Positions 7,650 through 16,208 of a stretch of DNA of 17,611 bases are shown piece after piece. The translations under genes were made by a program, and so were the position numbers. The stretch comes from Patescibacteria group bacterium UBA6489 (GTDB lineage Bacteria; Patescibacteriota; Gracilibacteria; BD1-5; UBA6164): NCBI GenBank assembly GCA_002435385.1, contig DJMN01000050.1, positions 1-17,611 on the forward strand. The letters run 5' to 3'. Position 1 is the first letter of the stretch. Each line of letters begins with the position of its first letter. The notes beneath the pieces were generated by a model. The model was not told where the DNA came from. It saw only the letters and a program-made list of their open reading frames with translations, and ran no database searches.

Positions 7650-9977
7650 ATGAATAAAGTGTTTAAATATTTATCTATTTTTATCTTATTAGTATTTACT
7701 CTTCCAACCTTTGCAACAGAAGAAGATAATTCAATAATAGAAGAACTAAATGAAAACGAAGTGAAAGAATTAAACTTTGATTTCAAATTAAAAACTTTTG
7801 AAAGTTGTCAAAGTTTGGAATCAGTTATGGGGAAATATATAAAAGAATACTATAAAACATATGGAAGTTGATTACGTTATTGATGACCAGAAATTATGTA
7901 TGATGACGTGATAGATATTGATATGGAAGAAGAATCAGCAATGGATTGAGCGGTTGAATCAGGTACTCCAACATCAGTAGAGCAAAAAACAGTAGTGGCA
8001 AATGATGCATGATGAGAAGATTCAGATTATTCTCAAACAAATACTCAAGTGAAGTGAGTAGATGAATCAGATATTATAAAAACAGATGGAGATTACATTT
8101 ATTATTATAACAGTGCTAAAAAAGCTATATTCATAATTGACGCAAAAGAGTCTGCAAATATGAAAATAGTAAGAAAATTAAATTTACCAGATACTTTTAG
8201 TTCTCCTGTTTTATATTTATCAGAAAATAGACTTATAATCTTAGCAAGTGGTTACTCAAGTACAAATTATGAGAAAATGTGATATCGGATAAATAGAAAT
8301 AATAAAACTTATACAATCATATTTGATACAACAAACAAAGAAAAACCTGTACTTTCAAAACTATACGTAAATGACGGAAATCTTAGAAAATCAAGAAAAA
8401 TAGGGAAGTATGTATACGTATTAAGTAATAATTATTTCAACATCCCATATTATACATTTGAATCAGAAGATGATATAGAAGTAATATCTGAAAACATAAT
8501 ACCAAAAAAACTTGAACTAAGTAAAACAAATGATACATCAGAACAAAATTTAGTATTAAATGGGAAAAAATTTCCTTACAGGTTCTCAGCTTGATGAGTA
8601 GCAAAATGTAATGAAATAGAATATGTATTACCAGACGAAGAAACTTTAAAGCAATTTAGATTTAATCCTTCATACAATATAATCTCAATTATAGATACTG
8701 AAGATTTCTGAAAAGAAGTAAAAACAAAAGTCATAGCTTGAAGTAATAGCGAAGTATATATGAGTTTAGATAATCTATACCTAACTGATAATATTTATCA
8801 ATCATATAACTATGAATGTCCAGAAAATGCTAGATGTATAATGCCATATTATTATGGAGGTACAAATAATACACTAGTACATAAATTAGGAGTTCAGTGA
8901 GAAAACATAACTTACAAAGATTCAACTATAATTCCATGAATGCCTTTGAATCAATATAGTATGGATCAAAAGGATACAGATTTTAGAATAATAACAACTC
9001 AAAATATACCAGAAAGAAGTACATGACTTTACATACTAGATGGAAATCTGAATTTGAAATCATCTCTTACATGACTTTGAAAATGAGAAAATTTCCAAAG
9101 CTCGAGATTTATATGAGACAAATTATTTTTGGTAACATTTAGACAAATAGATCCACTTTTTGCAATAGACCTAAGTAATTCAGAAAAACCAGAAGTACTT
9201 TGAGAGTTAAAAATACCATGATATAGTACATATTTGCATCCATATGATGAAAATCATCTAATCTGATTATGATACGACACAACAATAACAGAGTGGGGAT
9301 GAACTAGAAATGGTTGAGTAAAAGTAGATTTATACGAAGTGAATTATGATAAAAAATGTTGAGATGCTGATTTAACAGCAGAAGAAAAAGCCAAATGTGA
9401 CAGTTGAGATTATAAATGAATTATAGTAAAACAGTTACAAACTCTTACTTTATGAGATGCATGAAGTTATAGTGAAGCTTTAAACAATCCTAGAATGTTT
9501 ATATGGAATAAAGCTAAAAACATGCTATTACTTCCAGTTACTCTATATAAAAATGAATCAGAAACATCTTACAAACATATAGATTTCTTTAACTGATTAT
9601 CTGCTATAAAAATAACTCCTAGCTCTATCGTAGAAGAAGCTAGAATTACGCATATAGATACTACAGGTTTAGAAGAAGCAAGACAAAAAGACTGTGAAAA
9701 ATACCTTTGAAAAAATGATGAGACTCAAGAGTGTAAAGAATTATTAGACTGAACTATGTATTGTCCACCAGTTAGAGAAACATATGTACCAGAGTATTGT
9801 TATAAAGATAGTCCTATTTGATCATATATAGCACAAAGAGCTTATCAATTTAGAGATAGTTTTATAAAAAGAGCTTTATATATATGAGAAGGGATTTTCT
9901 GAATAAGTGATAAAAAGGTAACAGTTAATAAATTTTCTGATTTTAGTGAAGCAGGAAGTTTAAATTTTGAGCAATAA
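7650..9977 (+). CDS. Secreted beta-propeller protein (PF09826 type)
   Basis: This 775-aa protein has an N-terminal signal peptide (residues 1-22, hydrophobic IFILLVFTLPTFA, cleavage after Ala22). An acidic linker follows, with repeated Glu and Asp to about residue 125. From residue 130 it carries TNTQVKGVDESDIIKTDGDY, the hallmark opening of the secreted C-terminal beta-propeller family distantly related to WD40 repeats, and the fold continues to about residue 760. Blade-like recurrences are visible (for example YLSENRLIILASG and LYILDGNL). Cysteine clusters near the C-terminus could form disulfides. The start at ATG 7650 gives the best signal peptide; GTG 7620 would add ten hydrophobic residues. 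It lies between the sigma/anti-sigma pair and prsW and is followed by a terminator. Its molecular role in this family is unknown. Confidence 0.85.
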
Positions 9978-9997
9978 TTGTTTATTTTACTTCTGTA

Positions 9998-10027
9998 GGG
10001 GCAATCCTGTGTGATTGTCCTTTTTTT
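9998..10027 (+). terminator. Intrinsic terminator after the beta-propeller gene
   Basis: GGGCAATC (9999-10006) pairs with GATTGTCC (10013-10020) across a 6-nt loop, with one G-U pair, followed by seven T residues. It lies 21 nt after the stop. Confidence 0.85.
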
Positions 10028-10136
10028 GTATGATTCCTTATTTTCTTATTTTCAATTAAAATCCAAAAAATAATTTTGTAATTTCTTATAATACCTTAAA
10101 ATACTCTAAAATATTATTTCCAAAGCATATTTTTAA

Positions 10137-11105
10137 ATGCAAATCCTAATAATTATAATACTTACCTTTATAACATTTATTCCTGTTGTTTTTTGGGGAT
10201 ACACTTTTTCTTATATAGATAGCTCAAATCTAAACAGAAAAAGATTTTTTGTGTGACTTCTAGCATGAATTGTTTCGGTTTTACCAATCCTTTATACAGG
10301 TAAACTAAGTAGTGTTATAAAATATTTAGATTTATCAAAATTTATTTCAAATCTTAAAAATTGATTCTCTTTTTTTGATATAAACTTATCATTAATAATA
10401 TTTCTTCTATTATTTATCTTAATATCTCTATTAATAAAATTATTTAACTGAAAAATTTCTCTAGCATTCAAAGCTTACACAAGAAGCTTTTTGATGTTTT
10501 TATGATTTATTTTTGCTTTATCTTTGTCATTCTTTTTGATAGATACATTTTTCTCACAATTTTCTTTTCTAGATTTTTGAATAACAAATGAAGTATATTT
10601 TTGATGAGTATTACTAAACACCTTTAAATTAATAATATTTTATTATCTAATAGTCGCTTTTCTAGAAGAGACAAGCAAGTACTTCAATTTTTTAGGTTCA
10701 AGTTTTTCAGATGTTAATTCTACAAAAAAAGCAGTACTTTATGCAATATTTGTAGCCCTATGATTTTCTTTTATTGAAAATATTTTGTATTTACTAAGTA
10801 GTTACAATTGAAGCGGTTTTTCTTATGATTTGGTAAAATTATATTTTTTCCGTTCAGTTTTTTCAATTATCTTACATATTCTTTGTAGTAGTATATTAGC
10901 TCTAGGTTTTTATAATGCAATTACATACTATAATAAAAACTGACTTTCTTTAAAATACATAAAAATATTTTTTTTATGATTATTTTTCTCAATACTACTT
11001 CATAGCCTATTTGATATATTCCTTACACTATGATTTTGATTTGTGATAATTATCTATCTTATCTGATGATATCTATATGTAAGTAGTATCTTTTATAAGG
11101 AGTAA
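10137..11105 (+). CDS. prsW: PrsW-family intramembrane protease
   Basis: This 322-aa polytopic membrane protein has about eight or nine hydrophobic segments. It shows the conserved PrsW/CAAX-protease-superfamily motifs: FLEETSKYF (Glu177-Glu178), FSFIENILY (Glu214), FRSVFSIILHILCSS (Arg239, His247) and LLHSLFDIF (His289). In Bacillus subtilis PrsW makes the first cut in the anti-sigma factor RsiW and so releases the ECF sigma factor SigW. Here an ECF sigma/anti-sigma pair lies 3 kb upstream, which makes its putative anti-sigma factor the obvious candidate substrate, though this is an inference. The gene stands alone between a terminator and the palindromic repeat cluster; a TATAAT at 10087-10092 lacks a good -35 box. 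Many intramembrane glycines are TGA. Confidence 0.9.
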
Positions 11106-11109
11106 ACTA

Positions 11110-11242
11110 TACCCTCCCTCCCTGATATCAGGGAGGGAATTTAGGGTGGGTTATTAACAAAATAAATAATAGTGAGTTACTTTAATAATCCCCTTTAATT
11201 CCCCCTCCTTAGCAAGGAGGGGGCTAGGGGGTGGTTACTTAG
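11110..11242. repeat. Two tandem palindromic repeat units between convergent genes
   Basis: Unit 1 is a perfect 24-nt palindrome (11115-11138, centred on GATATC) followed by TTTAGGGTGGGTTATTA. Unit 2 is a 9-bp stem (11203-11211 with 11215-11223) with an AGC loop, followed by CTAGGGGGTGGTTACTTA. Both units continue into a similar AAATAAATA tail, so they are diverged direct copies. The cluster separates prsW (plus) from the TraB/TIKI-like gene (minus), where it could act as a two-way terminator. The tail of unit 2 supplies the stop codon and the last codons of the minus-strand gene. Confidence 0.75.
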
Positions 11243-12248
11243 TCAAATAAATATAATCAGTCTTAATAATCCTCCAATTATTATCATTATTTTTCAAAAT
11301 ACTAAAAACTCAATCAAAATGCATCAATCAATAAGTTACAATTATCTTATTATATTCTGAATCCTCTATTTCTTTTGCTAAATTTTTATTTCTATCATCA
11401 AGAATAACATCAAATAAACTTGTATTTCACATATTCTCTATAAGAGTATCTCTAAAGCCATCATTTTTAATCATAAAGTTTATAATAGACTTATTTACAT
11501 ATCTAAGTACAGATAATTCTCTAGGACTTAACTCACTTAGAGCACTAACTATCTCTTGGCTTAAATCAATAGCCTCTTTACTTTGGATAGATACATTATT
11601 GTTATTTTTATGTGATTTCTCTTTATAAATTTCCATAATCTCATCAATTCCTAAATCAATATTAAAATCCAGATTATTAACTAATCACAAAAGATCTTCA
11701 TTATTTTGATATACAACTCAATACAATTTTGAGAAATTTTCATATAAATCTTCATCAAATTGTACTCATAAGGCATTATCAAAATCTTTCATACTTTCTT
11801 CTTTTCATGGTCTTACACCTTCATAAAATAAAACAAATTTTTCTTTTTTATACTTTCTAATATTCTCAATAACACTATCATAAAAATTTTGACTTCATAT
11901 ATGACTCATATTTTGAAAAATAACTGTTTTTTGTGAATTTGAGATAGTATAAATAGGCATTTTTGCAGGATTTAAATCATTTTGATAAAAAGCAAATCAT
12001 CAAATCAGAGTTACTAAAATAAATAATAACAAACTTAGTCTATAAATAAATATTCTAGAAAAATCTATAAAATTCATCTTATTTTTCTTTGTTACTAATT
12101 TCCATATAAGATAGACACCAAAGGTAATAAGATTATAAATAGCAATTGAAATCATAGCCTCAGCCAATCACCATATTCCTGAGATAAAACTTAATAAAAT
12201 TAAAAATATTATTAAAAATATATAACTAAGAATTTCTCTTTTCCTCAT
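11235..12248 (-). CDS. Membrane-anchored protein with TraB/GumN/TIKI-like motifs
   Basis: This 337-aa protein runs on the minus strand from ATG 12246-12248 to TAA 11235-11237, with TCA on the plus strand (TGA) read as glycine. The N-terminal 90 residues hold three hydrophobic segments (about 7-29, 30-50 and 70-88). The soluble remainder carries SHIGSQNFYDSV (115-126), FYEGVRPG (141-148), DDRNKNLAKEI (284-294) and VTYGLMHFDGV (304-314). These resemble the H/GS, E-G, R-N-x-x-(M/L) and G-x-x-H-x-x-G-V motifs of the TraB/PrgY, GumN and TIKI superfamily, which includes metal-dependent proteases. The assignment rests on motif order, not overall similarity. It is convergent with prsW and divergent from the pilus-type cluster. 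Confidence 0.6.
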
Positions 12249-12274
12249 AAGTACTCAATAAAAAAAATAAATGT

Positions 12275-12301
12275 TTGAATTTTTACTAATTTATATATAA
12301 T
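12275..12301 (+). promoter_or_regulatory. Candidate promoter of the pilus-type cluster
   Basis: TTGAAT (12275-12280) and a perfect TATAAT (12296-12301) are separated by a short 15-nt spacer (16 nt with TTTGAA as the -35). They lie 33 nt upstream of the ATG at 12335, inside the divergent intergenic gap. Confidence 0.45.
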
Positions 12302-12334
12302 TTCAGATAAGTAAACTTTAATTATTAAGATATT

Positions 12335-12838
12335 ATGAAGATTCTGTATACCTTTATTATATTAATTTCACTATTTTTTGTTCCATTAAGTGTAAATGCT
12401 TGAATATTTGACGACGATTCACAGGGGGATATACCTTATTGTGAAGGGAATTCATGTTGATGATTAGAAGAATGAGTAGAGCAAGTTTGATGAAAACTAT
12501 CATGAGTTGTTACAGATATATGATTTTCTCAATATATACAAAATATTGTCACATATTTACTAACATTTGTATCAGTAATTGCAGTTATTTATCTAATATA
12601 TGCTTGATTTATAACTCTAACCTCTGCAGGAGATGAGGACAAGGTAAAAAAGACAAAACAAATAATGATATATGTTATAGTTTGAATTCTTATTATATGG
12701 TTTGCATGGGGGATTCTATCGTTTATTATATGATTATTATGATGAAATTCATGAGGGAATTGTGCGTATTGTTACTCTCTACCTTCTTGAGCGACAAAAG
12801 ATCAGTGTTTAGATACATATAACTGTCTTATAAAATAG
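12335..12838 (+). CDS. T4SS-pilin-like small membrane protein
   Basis: This 167-aa protein has a signal peptide (1-22, ending SVNA) and two membrane helices at about 70-94 and 109-135. Between them is a short charged loop (TSAGDEDKVKKTKQIM). This layout, especially the AGFITLTSAGDEDKVKKTK turn, is the common form of the small pilin-like proteins annotated as type IV secretion system pilin in CPR genomes. Six cysteines (36, 41, 143, 146, 158, 164) lie outside the membrane segments and could form disulfides. The gene ends in TAG and is 26 nt ahead of the first PilO-like gene, so it is probably cotranscribed. Whether the protein is a pilus subunit or an assembly partner cannot be told from sequence. 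Confidence 0.7.
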
Positions 12839-12864
12839 TTTTAATTATTATAAAAAAGTCTTTT

Positions 12865-13476
12865 ATGGTTGAAAAAAATGAAAAGAAAAACATTGTAGTT
12901 GAGAAAAAAGAAAAAAAGAAAAGCTCAATGAGTAGTTGAGAAAAAAGGTTATACTCTGCTATCTCTATATTTATAGCTCTTCTAGTAGTAACTATTTGAA
13001 TTTATTTTTACAACAATAAAATAGTAGAAGAAAATAAAAAACTAAAGGAAGATTTAGTTACAGTAGATGCATATATAGAGCAACTAGAAAATGATGAACA
13101 AGTGAAAATATATAATATTTATTCTAAAAATAAAGATAAGTTTGATTTAATATCTAAAAAATCAGATATTCCATCATTTTTAGAACACCTAGAAAAACTT
13201 TACTATAATAACAATCTTAAATTTAAATGATTTAGTTTATATGACTGAAAAATTTCTGTTTGAGTAATAGCTGATAGCGATAAAAAAGAAGTACTTTATA
13301 GAAATGAGAAGCCAGTTTATAAAAAAGAAAAAACAGATTATGAAAAAGTATATGATTTTTTAAGTCGGTATGAAACATATAATGAACGTATTTTCAAGAT
13401 AAAAGATATAAACAAATTCATTTGATGAGATGAAATAAAATTTAATATAATATTTGAACTAGAAGATAATTTATAA
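12865..13476 (+). CDS. PilO-like bitopic pilus assembly protein
   Basis: This 203-aa protein has a Lys/Glu-rich cytoplasmic N-terminus (1-28), one membrane helix (about 30-49, YSAISIFIALLVVTIGIYFY), a short coiled coil (50-80) and a small alpha/beta extracytoplasmic domain. This is the architecture of PilO, the inner-membrane alignment protein of type IV pili and type II secretion. The PilM-binding INLLP motif of PilN is absent. The next gene has the same architecture, so the two may form a PilN/PilO-like heterodimer. Position upstream of pilC supports the call. It contains one CGG codon (13366-13368), a codon of uncertain meaning in relatives of this lineage. Confidence 0.6.
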
Positions 13477-13589
13477 TTGGTAAATATATAATCCATCCTT
13501 AAATTCCTTCCTTTAATACTAAAGGAAAGAATCTACAAAGAAGTATTCTTGCCTGATATACTAAAATATTACATAAATATTAAAGAGTT
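13477..13589. other. Intergenic gap with a small hairpin
   Basis: The 113-nt gap between the two PilO-like genes holds TTCCTTT (13508-13514) and AAAGGAA (13521-13527), a 7-bp hairpin without a T-tract. The same two 7-mers frame the larger repeat at 15289-15335. It is more likely an mRNA processing or repeat-derived structure than a terminator. Confidence 0.45.
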
Positions 13590-14150
13590 ATGAAATCACA
13601 TAAACAACACAATAGAACTTTTTTATACATACCACTTGCTTTTGCTTTTTTAGTATTGGCAATTTTTACAAATGAAGCATATTCTTCTCTACAAGAGTCA
13701 CTTATTGCTCAAGAAGGTTACAAGGATCAAGTTCATAAGAAAATAGAAGAGAGAGATGAATTAAAAAAAATAAAAGAGGAAATAGAAAATAACAAAGAAA
13801 CAAAAAAATATATAGAAAAATTATCAACTCCATTTGATAGAAAAGAGTTATTTAAACACTTCTATGCATACATAGGAAAAAATGATGCTTCTGACAGTAT
13901 GATAAAAGTTAAATGAATCTCTTTTTACGAATTATGAACAAATGATTTATGATTTAATGAATGAGAAATAAAACTAAAAATGTTTTTTGCGAATGAAAGC
14001 ATAATGAAAAATTATATAAACTTTCTCATAAATGAAAACCCTAGATATTTATTTTCTATAGAAGATTTTTCTTACCCTGAATTTTGAGATAGTAATTTAG
14101 AAGATAAATGATTTAATATTGTAATTAATTTAAAAATTTACTATAGATAA
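13590..14150 (+). CDS. Second PilO-like bitopic protein
   Basis: This 186-aa protein has a short cytoplasmic N-terminus, one membrane helix (about 10-29, TFLYIPLAFAFLVLAIFT), a clear coiled coil (about 38-78, rich in Glu and Lys) and a small extracytoplasmic alpha/beta domain. It has the PilO/PilN shape and follows a protein of the same shape. Only three nucleotides separate its TAA from the pilC ATG, so it is tightly linked to pilC. Sequence similarity to named PilO proteins is not obvious by eye; the call rests on architecture and neighbours. Confidence 0.6.
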
Positions 14151-14153
14151 GTT

Positions 14154-15248
14154 ATGTTTAAAAAAACAAAAAGTGAATCAAAAAAAACTTATCTATTTAA
14201 AAATATATCAGAAATAGATAGATATAGTTTTTATGAATACCTATCTAATATGCTTGATTCATGAGTATCTATAAAAGATGCTCTTTTATCAATATCAGAC
14301 AGAATAGAAAATGGATATTTTAGATCAAGGATAGATGAGTTAATAACATTTGTTATTTCATGAGACTCTTTTTCAAAATCAGTAAAAAGACTGCCAGATG
14401 TTTTTAATCCAATGGAGATCTCTATAATAGAGACTTGAGAGAAAAAAGGGAAGCTATCAGCAGCCCTAGAAAGACTAGCAAAGAATTCAGAAGCAACATA
14501 TAAATTAAAAACAAAAATAAGAGATACTTTTTCTTCTCCAATTTTGTTATTTATTTCTGTAATTATAGCCTTTTTATTGGTTATAACTTATGTAATTCCA
14601 AATATTATACCTTTATTTGATGCATCAGAAATTGGATTTTCTCTTTGGACAAATATTTTAATATGAACTTCTCGTTTTTTTTCAGAAAATATGATGTACT
14701 TTTTATGATTTGCAGTTGTCTTATTAATAATCTTTTTTTGGTATAAAAGCTCAGAAAAATGAGAAACAGATATAGCACATATGATGTTAGAACTTCCGAT
14801 ATTATGAAACATTCATAGAAATTATATATTAGCATCAATTGCATTAGACCTTTCAGATTTAACAGATGTATGAGTAAACCTAGAAGAGGCATTTGAATTG
14901 ATGGGAAAAACAACAGAAAACATAGTATACAAATCTATTCTTTATGATATATCAACAGAGATATCAATATGAAATGAAATCTCTAAATCCATAGATACGA
15001 TGGATGAAGAAAATAAATATTTCCCTTCAGATTTCCTTCATATGTTATCAGTATGAGAAAAAAATAAAACTCTACCAAAAGTATGTAAAAAAATTTCACA
15101 ACAATATACTTCTGAAATAGACCATTGTTTATTAAAATTCTCAAAAAAAGTAGAACCTATGATTGTTGCAGTTATAGCACTACTTGTTTTATGGTTTGGT
15201 TTCTCTGTATTCTCAGCTATACTAAAAGTAACACAATCAGTATTATAA
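14154..15248 (+). CDS. pilC: Type IV pilus inner-membrane platform protein PilC (GspF family)
   Basis: This 364-aa protein has two GspF domains, at about 22-145 and 215-345. The first carries YEYLSNMLDSGVSIKDALL and ISIIETGEKKGKLSAALERL, the second carries ASIALDLSDLTDVGVNLEEA and FLHMLSVGEKNKTLPKVCKK. These are the duplicated L..ll.sG..l..Al and (v)..GE.sG.L...l motifs. Three membrane segments lie at about 128-149, 180-198 and 340-360. PilC is the integral membrane base on which the PilB/PilT ATPases act; neither ATPase is in this window. Most of the key glycines are TGA, with GGN codons also used. At 364 residues it is slightly short of the usual 400, through a short N-terminus. Confidence 0.92.
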
Positions 15249-15288
15249 ATTACAATAACCCTATTTAGTATTAGTAATATAAGATTTT

Positions 15289-15335
15289 TTCCTTTCCGTT
15301 CTCCGTAGTACTACGAAGGATGAATTACAAAGGAA
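15289..15335. repeat. Nested palindromic repeat between pilC and the pilin gene
   Basis: Outer arms TTCCTTT (15289-15295) and AAAGGAA (15329-15335) enclose a perfect 12-nt palindrome CGTAGTACTACG (15304-15315). A GC-richer tail follows, with ACCTAGGT and GAGGAGATGG up to about 15357. The stretch is distinctly less AT-rich than its surroundings and contains no frame. It is probably a mobile palindromic repeat of a family different from the CTAGGG family. Confidence 0.6.
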
Positions 15336-15392
15336 GTACCTAGGTGCGAGGAGATGGATTTTTATCATAGTACACAGTAAAAACATATTATT

Positions 15393-16016
15393 ATGAAGAT
15401 ATTCTCACAAAAAAACAAAAAATTATCATTCCTAGTATGAGCAATCATAGGAGTGTTTTTATTTTCTTTAGGACTAATTTTTGTCTTTGCTATTCTTACC
15501 TCATGAATAAACTTGAACAAATACAACAAAGATGAGATAATAGCCCTAAACTTAGCGGAAGAACAATTAGAACTATTTAGAAATATTAGAGATTCAAACT
15601 ATAATAAAATCTATAATTATAATCAAATAGACCCATCTGGTACCTATTATGAAGATGTATTTGAAACAGGAAGTTACTATAAAATAGAAAATGATTATTC
15701 AAAATACAAACTCTTTCCCATAAAAGTTGAAAAGATAGAAGATTTTTGAGAATGAATAAGTGAACTAGAGTCAAAAATGAAGGACTATAAACTTTGTTTA
15801 GATTCAGAAAATAGATATGTTTATGACTGTCAGAGAAAAAACACTCAAACATATTTTTATAGATATTTAAAATTAGAAGAATTAAAATACCTTTCTGGCT
15901 CAACAGAAGAGATAATAGATGATGCATATAAAGTTACATCTAAAGTAATTTGGTATAATAGATGATATCATGAAATTGAACTAAAAACTATTGTTACAGA
16001 TTGGAGGAGATTGTAA
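15393..16016 (+). CDS. PilV-like minor pilin / pilin-like protein
   Basis: This 207-aa protein has one N-terminal membrane helix (about 11-37). This leads into NLAEEQLELFRNIRDSNYNKI (54-74), a pattern typical of minor type IV pilins of the PilV/PulI kind. The C-terminus VIWYNRGYHEIELKTIVTDW matches the conserved V.W...G....V.L.T.(L/I)(T/V)DW ending of CPR pilins. The canonical prepilin cleavage site with Glu at mature position 5 is not evident, so processing may be unusual. It is the last gene of the pilus-type cluster and is followed by a terminator. Confidence 0.75.
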
Positions 16017-16052
16017 AATAGTTTTTGGTTTATAATTTTTAGAATATATAAG

Positions 16053-16085
16053 ACTAGTCTTGAATAAAATAGACTAGTTTTTTTG
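16053..16085 (+). terminator. Intrinsic terminator closing the pilus-type cluster
   Basis: ACTAGTCT (16053-16060) pairs perfectly with AGACTAGT (16071-16078) across a 10-nt loop and is followed by seven T residues. Confidence 0.85.
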
Positions 16086-16208
16086 TGAAAAGTCCAGTTG
16101 AAACAAAAACAATATAGGTCAATAGGAGCTATTATTATAAATTTGTAAATAGATATTTTTTTTATATACTCTTTGTGTTTTACTTTTTTAACTCAATAAT
16201 TTTCTACA

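Noticed and set aside
11110..11242. CRISPR array
   Set aside because: There are only two diverged palindromic units with no uniform spacers, and no cas gene is nearby.
14605..14913. Minus-strand open frame of about 100 codons
   Set aside because: It is antisense to the pilC coding region and shows only low-complexity hydrophobic sequence.
16017..16208. Additional gene or RNA between the pilus-type cluster and the surface protein
   Set aside because: Apart from the terminator at 16053-16085, only AT-rich sequence without a convincing frame, tRNA fold or strong promoter is visible.
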